This document shows positions 42,284 through 51,900 of a stretch of DNA of 64,000 bases, piece by piece. How positions within the stretch are numbered: position 1 is the first letter of the stretch; the number at the start of each line of letters is the position of its first letter. Source of the DNA: Nocardia panacis (lineage in GTDB: Bacteria > Actinomycetota > Actinomycetes > Mycobacteriales > Mycobacteriaceae); NCBI RefSeq assembly GCF_003598715.1, contig NZ_QZFU01000023.1, positions 531,802-595,801 of the forward strand, given 5' to 3'. Both the position numbers and the translations under genes were made by a program. Below the pieces are notes generated by a model. That model saw nothing but the letters and a program-made list of their open reading frames with translations, made no database searches and was not told the origin of the DNA.

Positions 42284-43822
42284 ATGACCGATTCAGCACC
42301 GCTGCTGCCCGATGACACAGCACCGCCGGTGCCAAACGGCACCGCACCGCCGGTGCCCAATGGCACAACACCGCTGGTGCGGAACTTCGTCGACGGTGAC
42401 TACCGCGACGGTGAGGAGTTGTTCGACAAGTTCGGCCCGGTCGAGGGTCACCGGACCGCCATTGTCGCCGGGGCAGGCCGCGCGGTGGTCGACGCCGCAG
42501 TGTCCGCCGCCCGCCGCGCCCTCGACGGGCCGTGGGGCCGCACCGGCGCTGCCGAACGTGCCGCTGTGCTGCGGCGCGTCGCCGAACGGATCGAGGCGCG
42601 CTTCGACGAATTCGTCGCGGCCGAGGTCCGCGACACCGGCAAGCCGATCGCGTTGGCCCGCGATCTCGATATCGCGCGGGCCACCGCCAACTTCCGCGCC
42701 TTCGCCGATCTGGTCAGCTCGGCAGGGTTGGACTCCTATCTCACCGAATTCCCGGACGGCCGACGGGCATTGAACTACGCGGTGGCCAAACCGCTCGGCG
42801 TGGTCGCGGTGATCGTGCCGTGGAATCTGCCGCTGCTGCTGCTCACCTGGAAGCTCGCGCCCGCTCTGGCCTGCGGCAATACCGTGGTGGTCAAACCCTC
42901 CGAGGAGACGCCGTCGACGGCGACGCTGCTCGGCGAGGTGCTCGCCGAAGCGGGTGTCCCCGACGGCGTCTACAACGTGGTGCACGGTTTCGGCCCCGAT
43001 TCGGCGGGCGAATTCCTCACCACCCATCCCGGCATCGACGGGGTGACCTTCACCGGCGAATCCGGCACCGGCGCGGCGATCATGCGCGCCGTCGCGCCTC
43101 GGGTGCGGCCGGTGTCGTTCGAACTCGGCGGCAAGAACGCCGCATTGGTCTTCGCCGATGCCGACCTCGAGGCGACGGTGGAGGGCCTGGCCCGCTCGAC
43201 TTTCACCAATACCGGCCAGATCTGCCTGTGCACCGAGCGAATCTATGTGCAGCGGCCCATCTTCGAGGAGGTCGCGGCCGGACTGGCCGAGCGCGCACGG
43301 CGATTGCGCTTCGGCAGGCCGGAGGACCCGGCCACCACCACCGGACCGCTCATTTCGCAGGCGCATCGGGCCAAGGTGCGATCGTATTTCGACGCCGCCG
43401 TCGAGGATGGCGCGCAAGTGCTTGTCGGGGGCGGCATTCCGGATATGCCCGCCGATCTTGCGGGCGGCGCGTGGATCGAGCCGACCCTCTGGCGCGTCCC
43501 GGACAATTCCGCTCGGGTGGCGCGCGAGGAGATCTTCGGACCGGTCGCGGCCCTCATCCCGTTCGATGACGAGGAACAGGCCGTGCGCTTGGCCAATGAC
43601 ACCGACTACGGGCTCGCGGCCGCCGTCTGGACCCGAGACCTGCAACGCGCCCACCGGGTGGCCCAGCGCATGCGGGTCGGCATGTCGTGGGTGAATACCT
43701 GGTATCTGCGCGATCTGCGCTCCCCCTTCGGCGGTGTCGGCCGCTCCGGCATCGGCCGCGAGGGCGGGGCGCACTCGCTGCACTTCTACACCGAACCCAC
43801 GAATGTGTGTGTGGCACTGTGA
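42284..43822 (+). CDS. nbaE: 2-Aminomuconate 6-semialdehyde dehydrogenase
   Basis: 512 residues. Aldehyde-dehydrogenase motifs: VIVPWNLPLLLLTWKLAPAL, the catalytic Glu in VSFELGGKNAALVFA, the catalytic Cys in FTNTGQICLCTERIYV, and EEIFGPVAALIPFDDEE. The C-terminal INTWYLRDLR-type segment WVNTWYLRDLRSPFGGVG is characteristic of aminomuconate- and hydroxymuconate-semialdehyde dehydrogenases. It oxidises the semialdehyde to 2-aminomuconate with NAD. Residues 11-34 are three copies of an eight-residue Pro-rich repeat that precede the normal ALDH start and look like an acquired tail. First gene of the operon. Its stop overlaps the next GTG. Confidence 0.9.
   Translation: MTDSAPLLPDDTAPPVPNGTAPPVPNGTTPLVRNFVDGDYRDGEELFDKFGPVEGHRTAIVAGAGRAVVDAAVSAARRALDGPWGRTGAAERAAVLRRVAERIEARFDEFVAAEVRDTGKPIALARDLDIARATANFRAFADLVSSAGLDSYLTEFPDGRRALNYAVAKPLGVVAVIVPWNLPLLLLTWKLAPALACGNTVVVKPSEETPSTATLLGEVLAEAGVPDGVYNVVHGFGPDSAGEFLTTHPGIDGVTFTGESGTGAAIMRAVAPRVRPVSFELGGKNAALVFADADLEATVEGLARSTFTNTGQICLCTERIYVQRPIFEEVAAGLAERARRLRFGRPEDPATTTGPLISQAHRAKVRSYFDAAVEDGAQVLVGGGIPDMPADLAGGAWIEPTLWRVPDNSARVAREEIFGPVAALIPFDDEEQAVRLANDTDYGLAAAVWTRDLQRAHRVAQRMRVGMSWVNTWYLRDLRSPFGGVGRSGIGREGGAHSLHFYTEPTNVCVAL
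42314..42385 (+). repeat. Three 24-base tandem repeats at the 5' end of the ALDH gene
   Basis: Encodes DTAPPVPN, GTAPPVPN and GTTPLVRN in succession. The first two units are nearly identical in DNA, the third is diverged. The copy number may vary between strains, since in-frame 24-base units can expand without harm. Confidence 0.75.
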
Positions 43823-44580
43823 CGAATCCGAATATCGAGGCGCTGGCCGCTCGACTCGACGCGGCCACCCGGACCGCGAACTCCATTGCGCAGCTCACCC
43901 TTTCCCACACGCTGACCCTCGAAGACGCCTACGCCGTGCAGCGGGCCGGAATCGCAGCGCGGGTGGCGCGCGGCGACGGGGTGGTCGGCGTGAAGTTGGG
44001 GCTCACCAGCCGGGCCAAGGCGATTCAGATGGGCGTCACCGAGGTGATCGCGGGTGTGCTCACCGAGAGCATGCGTATCGCGGACGGTGGCACGGTCGCC
44101 GTCGGCCCGATGATCCATCCGCGCGTCGAACCGGAGGTGGCGTTCCGACTCGATGCCGCGGGGGCGGCGATCGAGGTGGCTCCGGCATTGGAGATCATCG
44201 ACAGCCGCTATCGCGATTTCAAGTTCCGGCTCGCCGATGTGGTCGCGGACAATACCTCGGCGGCGCGCTTCGCCGTCGGCGCTTGGCGGCCGCTCGCGGA
44301 CGTCCCCGACCTCGCCGACCTCGAAACCATCATGGCGATCGACGGCGTAGTGGCCGAAACCGGTTCCACCGCCGACATACTCGGTCATCCACTGCGGGCG
44401 ATCGAGACCGTCCAGCGACTTTCCCGCACGCACGGACTCCCCCTGATCCCCGGCGCGATCGTGCTCGCGGGCGCGGCGACGGCCGCCGTCCCGCTGCCGA
44501 TCGTGCCGCTGTCCAACGTCACGGTATCGGTGACCGGGCTGGGTCGGGTCGCGATCACCATCGGAGCGACAGATGACTGA
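43819..44580 (+). CDS. nbaG: 4-Oxalocrotonate decarboxylase (hydratase/decarboxylase family)
   Basis: 253 residues from GTG 43819, overlapping the ALDH stop. The sequence GVKLGLTSRAKAIQMGV, VEPEVAFRLD, and ALEIIDSRYRDFKFRLADVV is that of the MhpD/DmpH family, with the Glu-x-Glu-type metal site. The DmpH/NbaG branch removes CO2 from 4-oxalocrotonate to give 2-oxopent-4-enoate. It could instead be the paralogous hydratase, because the two are close relatives, but only one copy is present here. Overlaps the deaminase gene by eight bases. Confidence 0.85.
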   Translation: MTNPNIEALAARLDAATRTANSIAQLTLSHTLTLEDAYAVQRAGIAARVARGDGVVGVKLGLTSRAKAIQMGVTEVIAGVLTESMRIADGGTVAVGPMIHPRVEPEVAFRLDAAGAAIEVAPALEIIDSRYRDFKFRLADVVADNTSAARFAVGAWRPLADVPDLADLETIMAIDGVVAETGSTADILGHPLRAIETVQRLSRTHGLPLIPGAIVLAGAATAAVPLPIVPLSNVTVSVTGLGRVAITIGATDD

Positions 44581-45025
44581 GTCTCATCGCCACGGGTCCT
44601 ATCTGCTCGGCGACAAGGCGGTTCCGCGCGGCCGCTTCCCGCACGCGAAGGCAGCGGGCGGATTCCTGTTCGTCTCCGGGACCAGCAGTCGCCGCCCCGA
44701 CAATGGCTTCGCCGGTGTCGAGGTGGACGAATTCGGCGTCACCGATCTCGATATCCGCGTCCAGACCAGGGCGGTGCTCGACAACATCCGCGATATCCTC
44801 GCCGCGGCGGGCGCGGACCTGACCGACCTGGTCCAGGTCACCGCCTATCTGGTGGATATGAATGATTTCGGCGGCTACAACGAGGTCTACGGCGAATACT
44901 TCGACTCGCGCGGCCCGGCCCGCACCACCGTCGCGGTGCATCAACTGCCGCATCCGCACCTGCGCATAGAAATCCAGGCGGTCGCCTATCTGCCCGACCG
45001 CACCGAACAGGAGGCCGATCGATGA
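44573..45025 (+). CDS. nbaF: 2-Aminomuconate deaminase, RidA/YjgF family
   Basis: 150 residues. RidA-fold motifs: AKAAGGFLFVSGTSSRRPD, VQTRAVLDNIRDILAAAGAD, LVQVTAYLVDMNDFGGYNEV and RTTVAVHQLPHPHLRIEIQA. The arginine typical of RidA enamine deaminases is replaced in the aminomuconate-deaminase group, so function is judged mainly from operon context. It converts 2-aminomuconate to 4-oxalocrotonate/2-hydroxymuconate and ammonia. Coupled by overlap to the genes on both sides. Confidence 0.88.
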   Translation: MTESHRHGSYLLGDKAVPRGRFPHAKAAGGFLFVSGTSSRRPDNGFAGVEVDEFGVTDLDIRVQTRAVLDNIRDILAAAGADLTDLVQVTAYLVDMNDFGGYNEVYGEYFDSRGPARTTVAVHQLPHPHLRIEIQAVAYLPDRTEQEADR

Positions 45026-45543
45026 CCATCCCACCCGTCATCAATTTCCCGGCGTGGATCGCCGAACACGAACATCTGCTGCGCCCGCCGGTGAATAACC
45101 ATCAGGTGTGGGAACCCATGGGCGACTTCATCGTTCAGGTGGTCGGCGGCCCGAACCGCAGGACGGACTATCACCTCGACCCGTACGAGGAGTGGTTCTA
45201 CCAGGTCAAGGGCGATATGCATGTCGAGTTGATGACCGAGGACGGCCCGCACCGCGTCGATATCCGCGAGGGCGAGATGTGGATGCTGCCCCGCAATGTG
45301 CACCACTCCCCGCAGCGGCCCGAAGCCGGCTCCCTCGGCATCGTGATCGAACGCATCCGCGAGGAGGGGACGCTGGAGAAGTTCGTGTGGTTCTGCCTCA
45401 ACTGTCATCGACAGGTGCACGAGGTGGAACTCCAAGTGCGCGATATCGTCTCGGATCTGCCACCGGTCTTCGAGCAGTTCTACGACTCCGAATCCGCGCG
45501 CACCTGCGGCCACTGCGGCACGCTGCATCCCGGACGCGGGTGA
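45022..45543 (+). CDS. nbaC: 3-Hydroxyanthranilate 3,4-dioxygenase
   Basis: 173 residues. The iron ligands fall at His51, Glu57 and His95 (DYHLDPYEEWFY, NVHHSPQRP), and the substrate-binding Arg47, Arg99 and Glu110 are also in place. These are the same positions as in the structurally known Cupriavidus enzyme. The C-terminal rubredoxin-like iron site is complete (C125-L-N-C128 and C162-G-H-C165). It opens the ring of 3-hydroxyanthranilate with O2 to give 2-amino-3-carboxymuconate semialdehyde, the entry step of the operon. Confidence 0.96.
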   Translation: MTIPPVINFPAWIAEHEHLLRPPVNNHQVWEPMGDFIVQVVGGPNRRTDYHLDPYEEWFYQVKGDMHVELMTEDGPHRVDIREGEMWMLPRNVHHSPQRPEAGSLGIVIERIREEGTLEKFVWFCLNCHRQVHEVELQVRDIVSDLPPVFEQFYDSESARTCGHCGTLHPGRG

Positions 45544-45546
45544 GCC

Positions 45547-46527
45547 GTGTCGCCCGTGATCGATGTGCACACCCACTTCGTCCCGAACGGCTGGCCCGAA
45601 CTCGGCCCCGAAAGGCCATGGCTGCGCGCGGAATCCGAGCGCGAGGCGATGATCATGGTCGGCTCCGCGGAATTCCGCAGGATCGGAGCCGAATGCTGGG
45701 ACGCCGAGGCAAGACTCGCCGCCATGGACGCGGAGGGTGTCGCGGCACAGGTCGTCTCGCCGACACCCGTCTTCTTCAGCTACGACGCGCCCCCCGCGGA
45801 GGCCATCGGCATTGCCCGTATCTTCAATGATCTGGCGCTCGAGGTCTGTGCGCCCGACACGGGACGGTTGATCCCGTTCTGCCAGGTGCCGCTGCAGGAT
45901 CCGGACGCGGCCTGTCGCGAACTGGATCGGGCCGTCGCCGCCGGACATCGCGGCGTGGAGATCGGAAACCATATCGGCGACAGCGATCTCGACGCCGAAG
46001 GCGTGGTGACCTTCCTGCAGCACGCCGCCGACCACGAGGTGCCGGTCTTCGTGCACCCGTGGGATATGCCCGGCTCACCCCGGTTGGACCGTTGGATGGC
46101 GCGCTGGCTGACGGGGATGCCCGCCGAGACGCATCTGTCGATCATCGCCATGATCCTCGGTGGCGTCTTCGACAAGGTGCCCGATTCGCTGCGGATCTGC
46201 TTCGCCCACGGGGGTGGTTCGTTCGCCTTCTGGCTCGGCCGGTTGGAGAATGCGTGGCACCGGCGCGCCGATCTGATCGCGACTTCGCAGCGACCGCCCT
46301 CGGAGTACGTGTCGCGCTTCAGTGTGGATTCGGTGGTCTTCGATCCGGTCGCGCTGCGCACCCTGGTGGATACCCTGGGCGCGAGTCGGGTCATGCTCGG
46401 CAGCGACTACCCGTATCCGCTCGGCGAACGACCGGTCGGGCAGGTGGTGCACCGCTCGGAGTTCCTGTCCGAATCCGAGCGGGCGGCGATCCTCGGCGGC
46501 AATGCCCACCGGTTCCTCGGCCTCTAG
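45547..46527 (+). CDS. nbaD: 2-Amino-3-carboxymuconate 6-semialdehyde decarboxylase (ACMSD)
   Basis: 326 residues from GTG 45547. Amidohydrolase zinc ligands appear in VIDVHTHFVP (His8, His10), PVFVHPWDMPG, ICFAHGGGSFA and the metal Asp in MLGSDYPYPLGE. This spacing is that of ACMSD. The reaction is non-oxidative decarboxylation to 2-aminomuconate 6-semialdehyde, the substrate of the first gene in the operon. It diverts the unstable ring-cleavage product from quinolinate formation. Last gene before a classical terminator. Confidence 0.94.
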   Translation: MSPVIDVHTHFVPNGWPELGPERPWLRAESEREAMIMVGSAEFRRIGAECWDAEARLAAMDAEGVAAQVVSPTPVFFSYDAPPAEAIGIARIFNDLALEVCAPDTGRLIPFCQVPLQDPDAACRELDRAVAAGHRGVEIGNHIGDSDLDAEGVVTFLQHAADHEVPVFVHPWDMPGSPRLDRWMARWLTGMPAETHLSIIAMILGGVFDKVPDSLRICFAHGGGSFAFWLGRLENAWHRRADLIATSQRPPSEYVSRFSVDSVVFDPVALRTLVDTLGASRVMLGSDYPYPLGERPVGQVVHRSEFLSESERAAILGGNAHRFLGL

Positions 46528-46540
46528 GATCTGGTTTTCC

Positions 46541-46565
46541 AGGGGAGCTTCGGCTCCCCTCTTTT
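46541..46565 (+). terminator. Rho-independent terminator of the nba-type operon
   Basis: AGGGGAGC-TTCG-GCTCCCCT followed by CTTTT: an eight-base stem, a UUCG tetraloop and a U tract. It is 13 bases after the decarboxylase stop. Confidence 0.92.
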
Positions 46566-46571
46566 CCAGCC

Positions 46572-46600
46572 ATAAAGGGGACATGTAATATCCCCTTTAT
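46572..46600. promoter_or_regulatory. Perfect AT-flanked inverted repeat upstream of the NDH-like gene
   Basis: ATAAAGGGGA (46572-46581) and TCCCCTTTAT (46591-46600) with CATGTAATA between, only six bases after the preceding terminator and 72 bases before the next start. The sharp contrast with genomic GC and the full 10-base arms suggest an operator for the downstream oxidoreductase. No regulator gene is adjacent, so the protein that binds it is unknown. Confidence 0.65.
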
Positions 46601-46672
46601 CGAGCTCGTCCCGACCGTAACCCAATCAGGCCCTCAACCGGGCTATTTCGATATCCCTATTTGGAGGAAGTT

Positions 46673-47890
46673 GTGCTGAAGATACTCGTCGCGGGCGGCG
46701 GCTTCGCGGGTGTGTGGAGCGCCGCGAGCGCGGTCAGACTCGCTCGCGGCCACGGGGTTTCGGAATCCGAACTCTCGGTCACCCTGGTGTCGGACCAATC
46801 CGACCTGGTGCTTCGCCCCCGGCTCTACGAGGCCGATCCCGGAAGTATGCGCGTCCCGCTGGCGCGGATCCTGGACCCGATCGGCGTCGAGATCGTCAAC
46901 GCCACGGTGCGCGGGATCGATCCGAGCCGCCGCCGGATCCGCACCGAAGAAGGCGGATCTTTCGACTACGACCGACTGGTGCTGGCCACCGGAAGCAGAC
47001 TGTTCCGGCCCACGCTGCCCGGTATCGAATTCGCCCACGATGTCGACACGGTGGACGGCGCGCTCGCACTCGACGCGCACCTGCACCGGTTGCCCGAACA
47101 GCCCGCGTCGCCGGGTCGATTCACCGCCGTTGTCGTGGGGGCCGGATTCACCGGGTTGGAAGTCGCCACGGAACTGGTCGATCGCCTACGGGCCATTGCC
47201 GCGCCACACGGCCTCGCCGACGAAGTTCGGGTTGTGCTGCTGGATCGCGCCGATGTCGTCGCGCAGGGCTTCGCACCGGACGCGCGCGCCGAGATCGTCG
47301 CCGCGCTCGATCAACTCGGTGTGCGACGCCGTCTCGGCGTGTCGCTGCGGGCGGTTTCCGGCGCGGGAGTGGAACTGGCCGACGGAACACACCTCGCCGC
47401 CGAGACCGTCGTCTGGGCGGGCGGTGTGCGAGTCGACCACCTCGCCGCCGATATCACCGCCGACCGCGACGCCTTCGGCAGGCTCGCGGTGGACGAATTC
47501 CTGCGCACCGCAGCGGTTCCCGAGATCTTCGCGGCGGGAGATACCGCCGCGGCTCCCGCCGAGGAGGGCAACACGGTCACGCAGAGCTGCCAACACGCCA
47601 TGCCCATGGGCAAATTCGCGGGTCACAATGCCGCCGCCGACCTCCTTGGCCTCCCCCTCGCCCCGTTCCGCCCCAACCCTTTCCGAATCACATTGGACCT
47701 GGGTTCGGCGGGGGCGGTGCGCACCGTCGGATGGGACCGAGCCCTGCACGAATCCGGGCCTGCGGCAAAGGAGGTCAAGCGCGCGGTCAATTCCGTGTGG
47801 ATCTACCCGCCCGTGGACGACGCGGCGGAACTGTTGCGACAGGCGGACTTTCGTGTTTCGGCACGCAGGCCCGTCACCGCGGAAGCCTAG
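46673..47890 (+). CDS. NDH-2-like FAD/NAD(P)-dependent oxidoreductase
   Basis: 405 residues from GTG 46673, with TTGGAGGAAG upstream. Two dinucleotide motifs: ILVAGGGFAGVWSAASAV at the N-terminus and AVVVGAGFTGLEVATELV near 155. The C-terminal FAD motif is PEIFAAGDTAAAPAEEG and the conserved SCQHAMPMGKFAGHNAAADL follows. This is the type II NADH dehydrogenase / Ndh-like fold. The membrane-anchor helix found in true respiratory NDH-2 is not evident, so it may be a soluble or peripheral NAD(P)H:quinone reductase. Its TAG shares the bases CTAG with the stop of the convergent SUKH gene. Confidence 0.85.
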   Translation: MLKILVAGGGFAGVWSAASAVRLARGHGVSESELSVTLVSDQSDLVLRPRLYEADPGSMRVPLARILDPIGVEIVNATVRGIDPSRRRIRTEEGGSFDYDRLVLATGSRLFRPTLPGIEFAHDVDTVDGALALDAHLHRLPEQPASPGRFTAVVVGAGFTGLEVATELVDRLRAIAAPHGLADEVRVVLLDRADVVAQGFAPDARAEIVAALDQLGVRRRLGVSLRAVSGAGVELADGTHLAAETVVWAGGVRVDHLAADITADRDAFGRLAVDEFLRTAAVPEIFAAGDTAAAPAEEGNTVTQSCQHAMPMGKFAGHNAAADLLGLPLAPFRPNPFRITLDLGSAGAVRTVGWDRALHESGPAAKEVKRAVNSVWIYPPVDDAAELLRQADFRVSARRPVTAEA

Positions 47891-48453
47891 ACACCCGAGG
47901 ACAGCCGGACCGCGGCATGTTCCCAAGGCCGCGGTCCGGACACATCGTCCCAATCGGGGGCATCCTCATCGAACCAACCTGTTGCCGCGAGCCAGGATTC
48001 GAGCCACGCTGTCAGGTTCGGGGAGTGCAGATACCAGCAATCGGCCCATGACCCGCCGCCGTACGCGTTCGGCTCGAAGAGCAGAACCCGACCGTCCGGG
48101 TCGAGACAGTCGACGGCCGCGTACATGCCACAACCCCAAGTCAGGATTGACACAACGCCTTTCGGCCACACCGGGTACTCCACGCCAACCGATGCCTCGC
48201 GCTGCTCGAGGTATTCGCCGACGACACTGGACCCCGGACCGAGCAGCGGCAGCAGACAGTAGCCGGGTCCGAAGCCGCCATCGGCCACCTCGCGATAGAG
48301 GCGCGTGAGCACCGGATGCAGCGCGAAGCCCAACTGTGCCTCGGCCTGCGCGACCTGCGCGGCACCGACACATGCGGGAAGATCCGCCCCGTCCGACGCG
48401 GCCCGAATAGCGATGCGCCGCATGAGGTCATCAATGTCCACCATGACCGACAT
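47887..48453 (-). CDS. SMI1/KNR4 (SUKH)-family protein
   Basis: 188 residues from ATG 48453 (MSVMVDIDDLMRRIAIRA). A start three codons later, at 48444, is also possible. The motif VAQAEAQLGFALHPVLTRLYREVADGGFGPGYCL, cited as AEAQLGFALHPVLTRLYREV and GGFGPGYCLLPL, is the core of SUKH domains. A second conserved piece is WADCWYLHSPNLTAWLESWL. SUKH proteins are often immunity proteins of contact toxins, but no toxin gene lies beside it, so it may be an orphan or act elsewhere. Its stop overlaps that of the oxidoreductase. Confidence 0.8.
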   Translation of the reverse strand: MSVMVDIDDLMRRIAIRAASDGADLPACVGAAQVAQAEAQLGFALHPVLTRLYREVADGGFGPGYCLLPLLGPGSSVVGEYLEQREASVGVEYPVWPKGVVSILTWGCGMYAAVDCLDPDGRVLLFEPNAYGGGSWADCWYLHSPNLTAWLESWLAATGWFDEDAPDWDDVSGPRPWEHAAVRLSSGV

Positions 48454-48457
48454 GCTG

Positions 48458-48814
48458 TCAGAGCCGAGTGACACCCAGGGGTGGGTAGCGGGGTTCATAG
48501 AGGCCGAGTTCGCCGCCGCCCGGCAGGCGAATGGCGGTACTGACACCCCAGCTCTGCATGGTCGGGTCACGGGTGAAATCCACACCGCGCGCGGCCAACT
48601 CGGCCATGGTGGCGGCCAGGTCGTCGCAGATCAGATGGAGTTCGTGGGCGCTGCCGGACTCGATGGGGTGCACGCCGAGATCGGCGGGCGGCATCTGGAA
48701 GATGAGCCAGCCCGCGCCCACATCGGTGGCCGGGAAGCCGAGCACATCGCGGAAGAACCGGCGGTCCGCATCGGGATCGGTGCTGTAGAGGATGGTGTGC
48801 AGGCCGGTGATCAT
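48458..48814 (-). CDS. VOC-superfamily (glyoxalase-like) protein
   Basis: 118 residues from ATG 48814 (MITGLHTILYSTDPDADRRF). Beta-alpha-beta-beta-beta modules with RFFRDVLGFPATDVGAGWLI, HELHLICDDLAATMAELAA and GELGLYEPRYPP. Metal-ligand positions: His6 and the Glu in LGLYEPRYP are retained, along with His in AHELHLI. Family members include glyoxalases, dioxygenases and resistance proteins such as bleomycin-binders. It lies 130 bases downstream of the NRPS on the same strand and could belong to that cluster as a resistance or tailoring function, but this is conjecture. Confidence 0.82.
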   Translation of the reverse strand: MITGLHTILYSTDPDADRRFFRDVLGFPATDVGAGWLIFQMPPADLGVHPIESGSAHELHLICDDLAATMAELAARGVDFTRDPTMQSWGVSTAIRLPGGGELGLYEPRYPPLGVTRL

Positions 48815-48944
48815 GGGAAGCCTCCTGTGTCGCCGAGTACTGCGCGACCGCCCGCCCCGGACGGCTGGGCGTGCTTCGCTGTCGGGTGGTGAACCTACTC
48901 GACCGCGTATCACGTGACCAGCCGATCCGGCGGCGCGTCGAATT

Positions 48945-51900
48945 TCAGGACGGGGCGACCGCTACCGGCGCCGGGAGGAATCCGGTGGCGGCGAATTGCG
49001 CGATGTACCGGTCGAGGGCGGCACGGTCGATCGCGGGACATTCGATATCGGTGCCTGCGAGGGCCTTCCGCACATTGGTGTCCGACCAGTCGAAATGACC
49101 GGCCAGGGCCGCGGCGGTGCGGCTCAGCAGCGCCGCGCGGATCGAGGAATCGTCACCGGCGGCGGCGCGGCCCGCCGATTCCTGTTCCAGGCGGGTCCGG
49201 GCCGTGTCGAGATCGACCGTCTCGATCGGATAGCCGTGCTCGCGCAGGGCGGCGAATACCGCGGCGACCGAGGTCGGCGCGGGAGTCACCAGATGATACG
49301 CGGCGCAGGTCGGGTCGTCCGTGGCGATGGCGACGATCGCCCGCGCCACATAGCCGACCGGCACCAGCGCCATCGACGCGTCGCCGACATCGGGGGCCAT
49401 GCCCAGCGTGGCGGCGGCGCGGATCATATTCCAGAACGAATCGTCCTCGCTGTTCACGCCGCGTTCGAGATCGCCGCAGAGGGTGCCGGGCCGGTAGATC
49501 GTGGCGGGCAGCCCGCGCGCGGCGGCCTGTCGGACCAACTCCTCGGCGGCCCACTTCGAGGCAATGTAGCCATTGTCCTGGACCTGATCGGCACGCAGGT
49601 GCGTGTCCTCGTCGATCTCGCCGGTGATCGGCGTATTGGGGACGCTCGCACCGATGGTGGAGATGAAGTGGAATGCCTTGGCCCGGTGGGTCGTGGCCAA
49701 GCGCAACAACTCCCGTGTGCCCTCGACATTGGCCGCCCGCAGCCTGGGGTACGGGTCGACATGGTTGACCCGCGCGCCGCAGTGGTAGATCGCGTCGACG
49801 GATTCCACCAGTTCGGCATAGCCGTGCTCGCTCAGCCCCAGACGGGGTTCGACCAGATCACCGAGGACGATCGCGACGCGATCCGCCGCCGCCTCGGACA
49901 GTCGGAATCGATGCAACGCCCGTTGGATTCGGGCCAGGCCTTCCGTCTCGTCGCAAGCCCGCACCAGGCACCGAATGCGAGCATCGGTCCGGGTCAGCAG
50001 TTCGTCGAGCAGGTGCGCGCCGAGGAATCCCGTGCCGCCGGTCAGGAGTACATCGCCGAACGCGCCGCCGCGCACCGGCGCGCACACCGTCGGGTCGATA
50101 TCCGGATCGAGCACGGCATCCGGACCGGGGGTCGCGGGCTCGACCCGCGTCGCGGCACCGCAGAGGTATCCCGCGATACCGCCGACAGTCGGACTGCCGA
50201 GTAGCGCCGACAGCGGCACCTCCCGCCGCAAGCGCACCGAAAGACGCTGGCACAGGGTGAAAGCCAGCAGCGACGACCCGCCGAGCTCATAGAAGTCGTC
50301 GGTGGCCCCGACCACCGCCACGTCGAGCACCTCGCCGAACACCTCGGCGACGACCCGCTCCAATTCGGTCGACGGCGCGATCGTGGCCCGCGCCGCGAAG
50401 ATCGGTTCCGGCAGCGCGGACCGATCGAGTTTCCCGCTGGTATTGACCGGAAGCGCCGCGAGCACCACCACGGCGGCGGGCACCATATAGCCCGGCAGTA
50501 TCCGGGAGACGCCCTGCCGCACCGCATCCGGATCCAGGACAACACCGGGCACGGCCACCGCGTACGCCACCAACCGGTCCCCCACCGCCGAGGGTTTGAC
50601 CGCGACGGCCGCCTGCGCCACCGCCGGATCGGCCAGCAGCGCGGTCTCGATCTCGCCGAGTTCGATCCGGTGCCCGCGCACCTTCACCTGAAAGTCGGTG
50701 CGCCCCAGATAGTCCAACGCGCCCTCGGTGGTCCACCGCACCAGGTCCCCGGTCCGATACATCCGCCCGCCGCCGCAGGGGTCGGCCACGAACCGATCCG
50801 CAGTCCTGCCGGGCGCACCGTGATACCCGCGCGCCAACTGAACACCGCCCAGATACAACTCCCCCACCGCGCCGAGCGGCACCGGCCGCAAGCGGGCATC
50901 GAGCACATGGCAGACCGAATTCCCCTGCGGCATACCGATCGGCACCCTGGCCGCGGTCGCGGCCGGCACCATATATCCGGTGATGCTCACCGCCGCCTCG
51001 GTAGGACCGTACAGGTTGTGCACCCGCGCGCCGCCGACCCCGGCGAAAGCCGCCACCGTCTCGGGTGGCAATGCCTCACCGATGACGAATATCGCGCGCA
51101 GCGAGGCCAATTCGGTCGAGAACGCCGCCGAAGCAAACACCGTCAGCATCGACGGCACGAAATCGGTGAGCGTCACGCCGTGGCGACCGATCGCCCGACC
51201 CAGCGCGCGCGGATCGCGATGATCATCCGGTCCGGCCAGGATCAACCTGCCTCCGGCGCGCAGCGGCAGGAAGTAGCCCCACAGCGCGACATCGAAGGTC
51301 GCGGGCGTCTTCTGCAAGTAGACGTCCTCGGCCGTCACGCCGTAGTGCCGGGCCATCCAGTCGAGCTGGTTGACGATCGCATCGTGCTCGACCACAACAC
51401 CTTTGGGCCGCCCGGTGGACCCGGAGGTGTAGATGACGTACGCCGGATGTCCCCCGCGCAGCGGCGCGGTGCGTTCGGCATCCCCGATCGGCGACGCATC
51501 GAACGGCGCGAGATCCAAGGTGTCGATGGCGTGCGCCCCCGGCACCAGCGCCGCATCCGCCCGCACGGTCAGCACGCACAGTGCACGGGCCGAATCGAGC
51601 ACATACCCGTTGCGTTCGGCAGGATGGGTCGGATCCAACGGCACCCAGGCCCCGCCCGCCGCGCTGATCGCGTACAGCGCGAGCACCTGCGCGACCGAGC
51701 GTCGCATGGCCACGGCCACCACCGTCTCGGGTCCGACGCCCTGGCGAATCAACCAGCGCGCCAGCCGATTGCCCCGATCGCAGAGCTGCGCGTAGGTCAG
51801 AACGGCCGCACCGCAGCGCACCGCGACGGCATCCGGGGTCCGCGCGGCCCACGTGCCGATAGCGTCGGTGAGCCTGCCGTTGGATGCCGTGAATTCGGGT

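Noticed and set aside
42314..42385. Short tandem repeats considered as a CRISPR array
   Set aside because: Units are contiguous, 24 bases, in frame and coding. There are no spacers.
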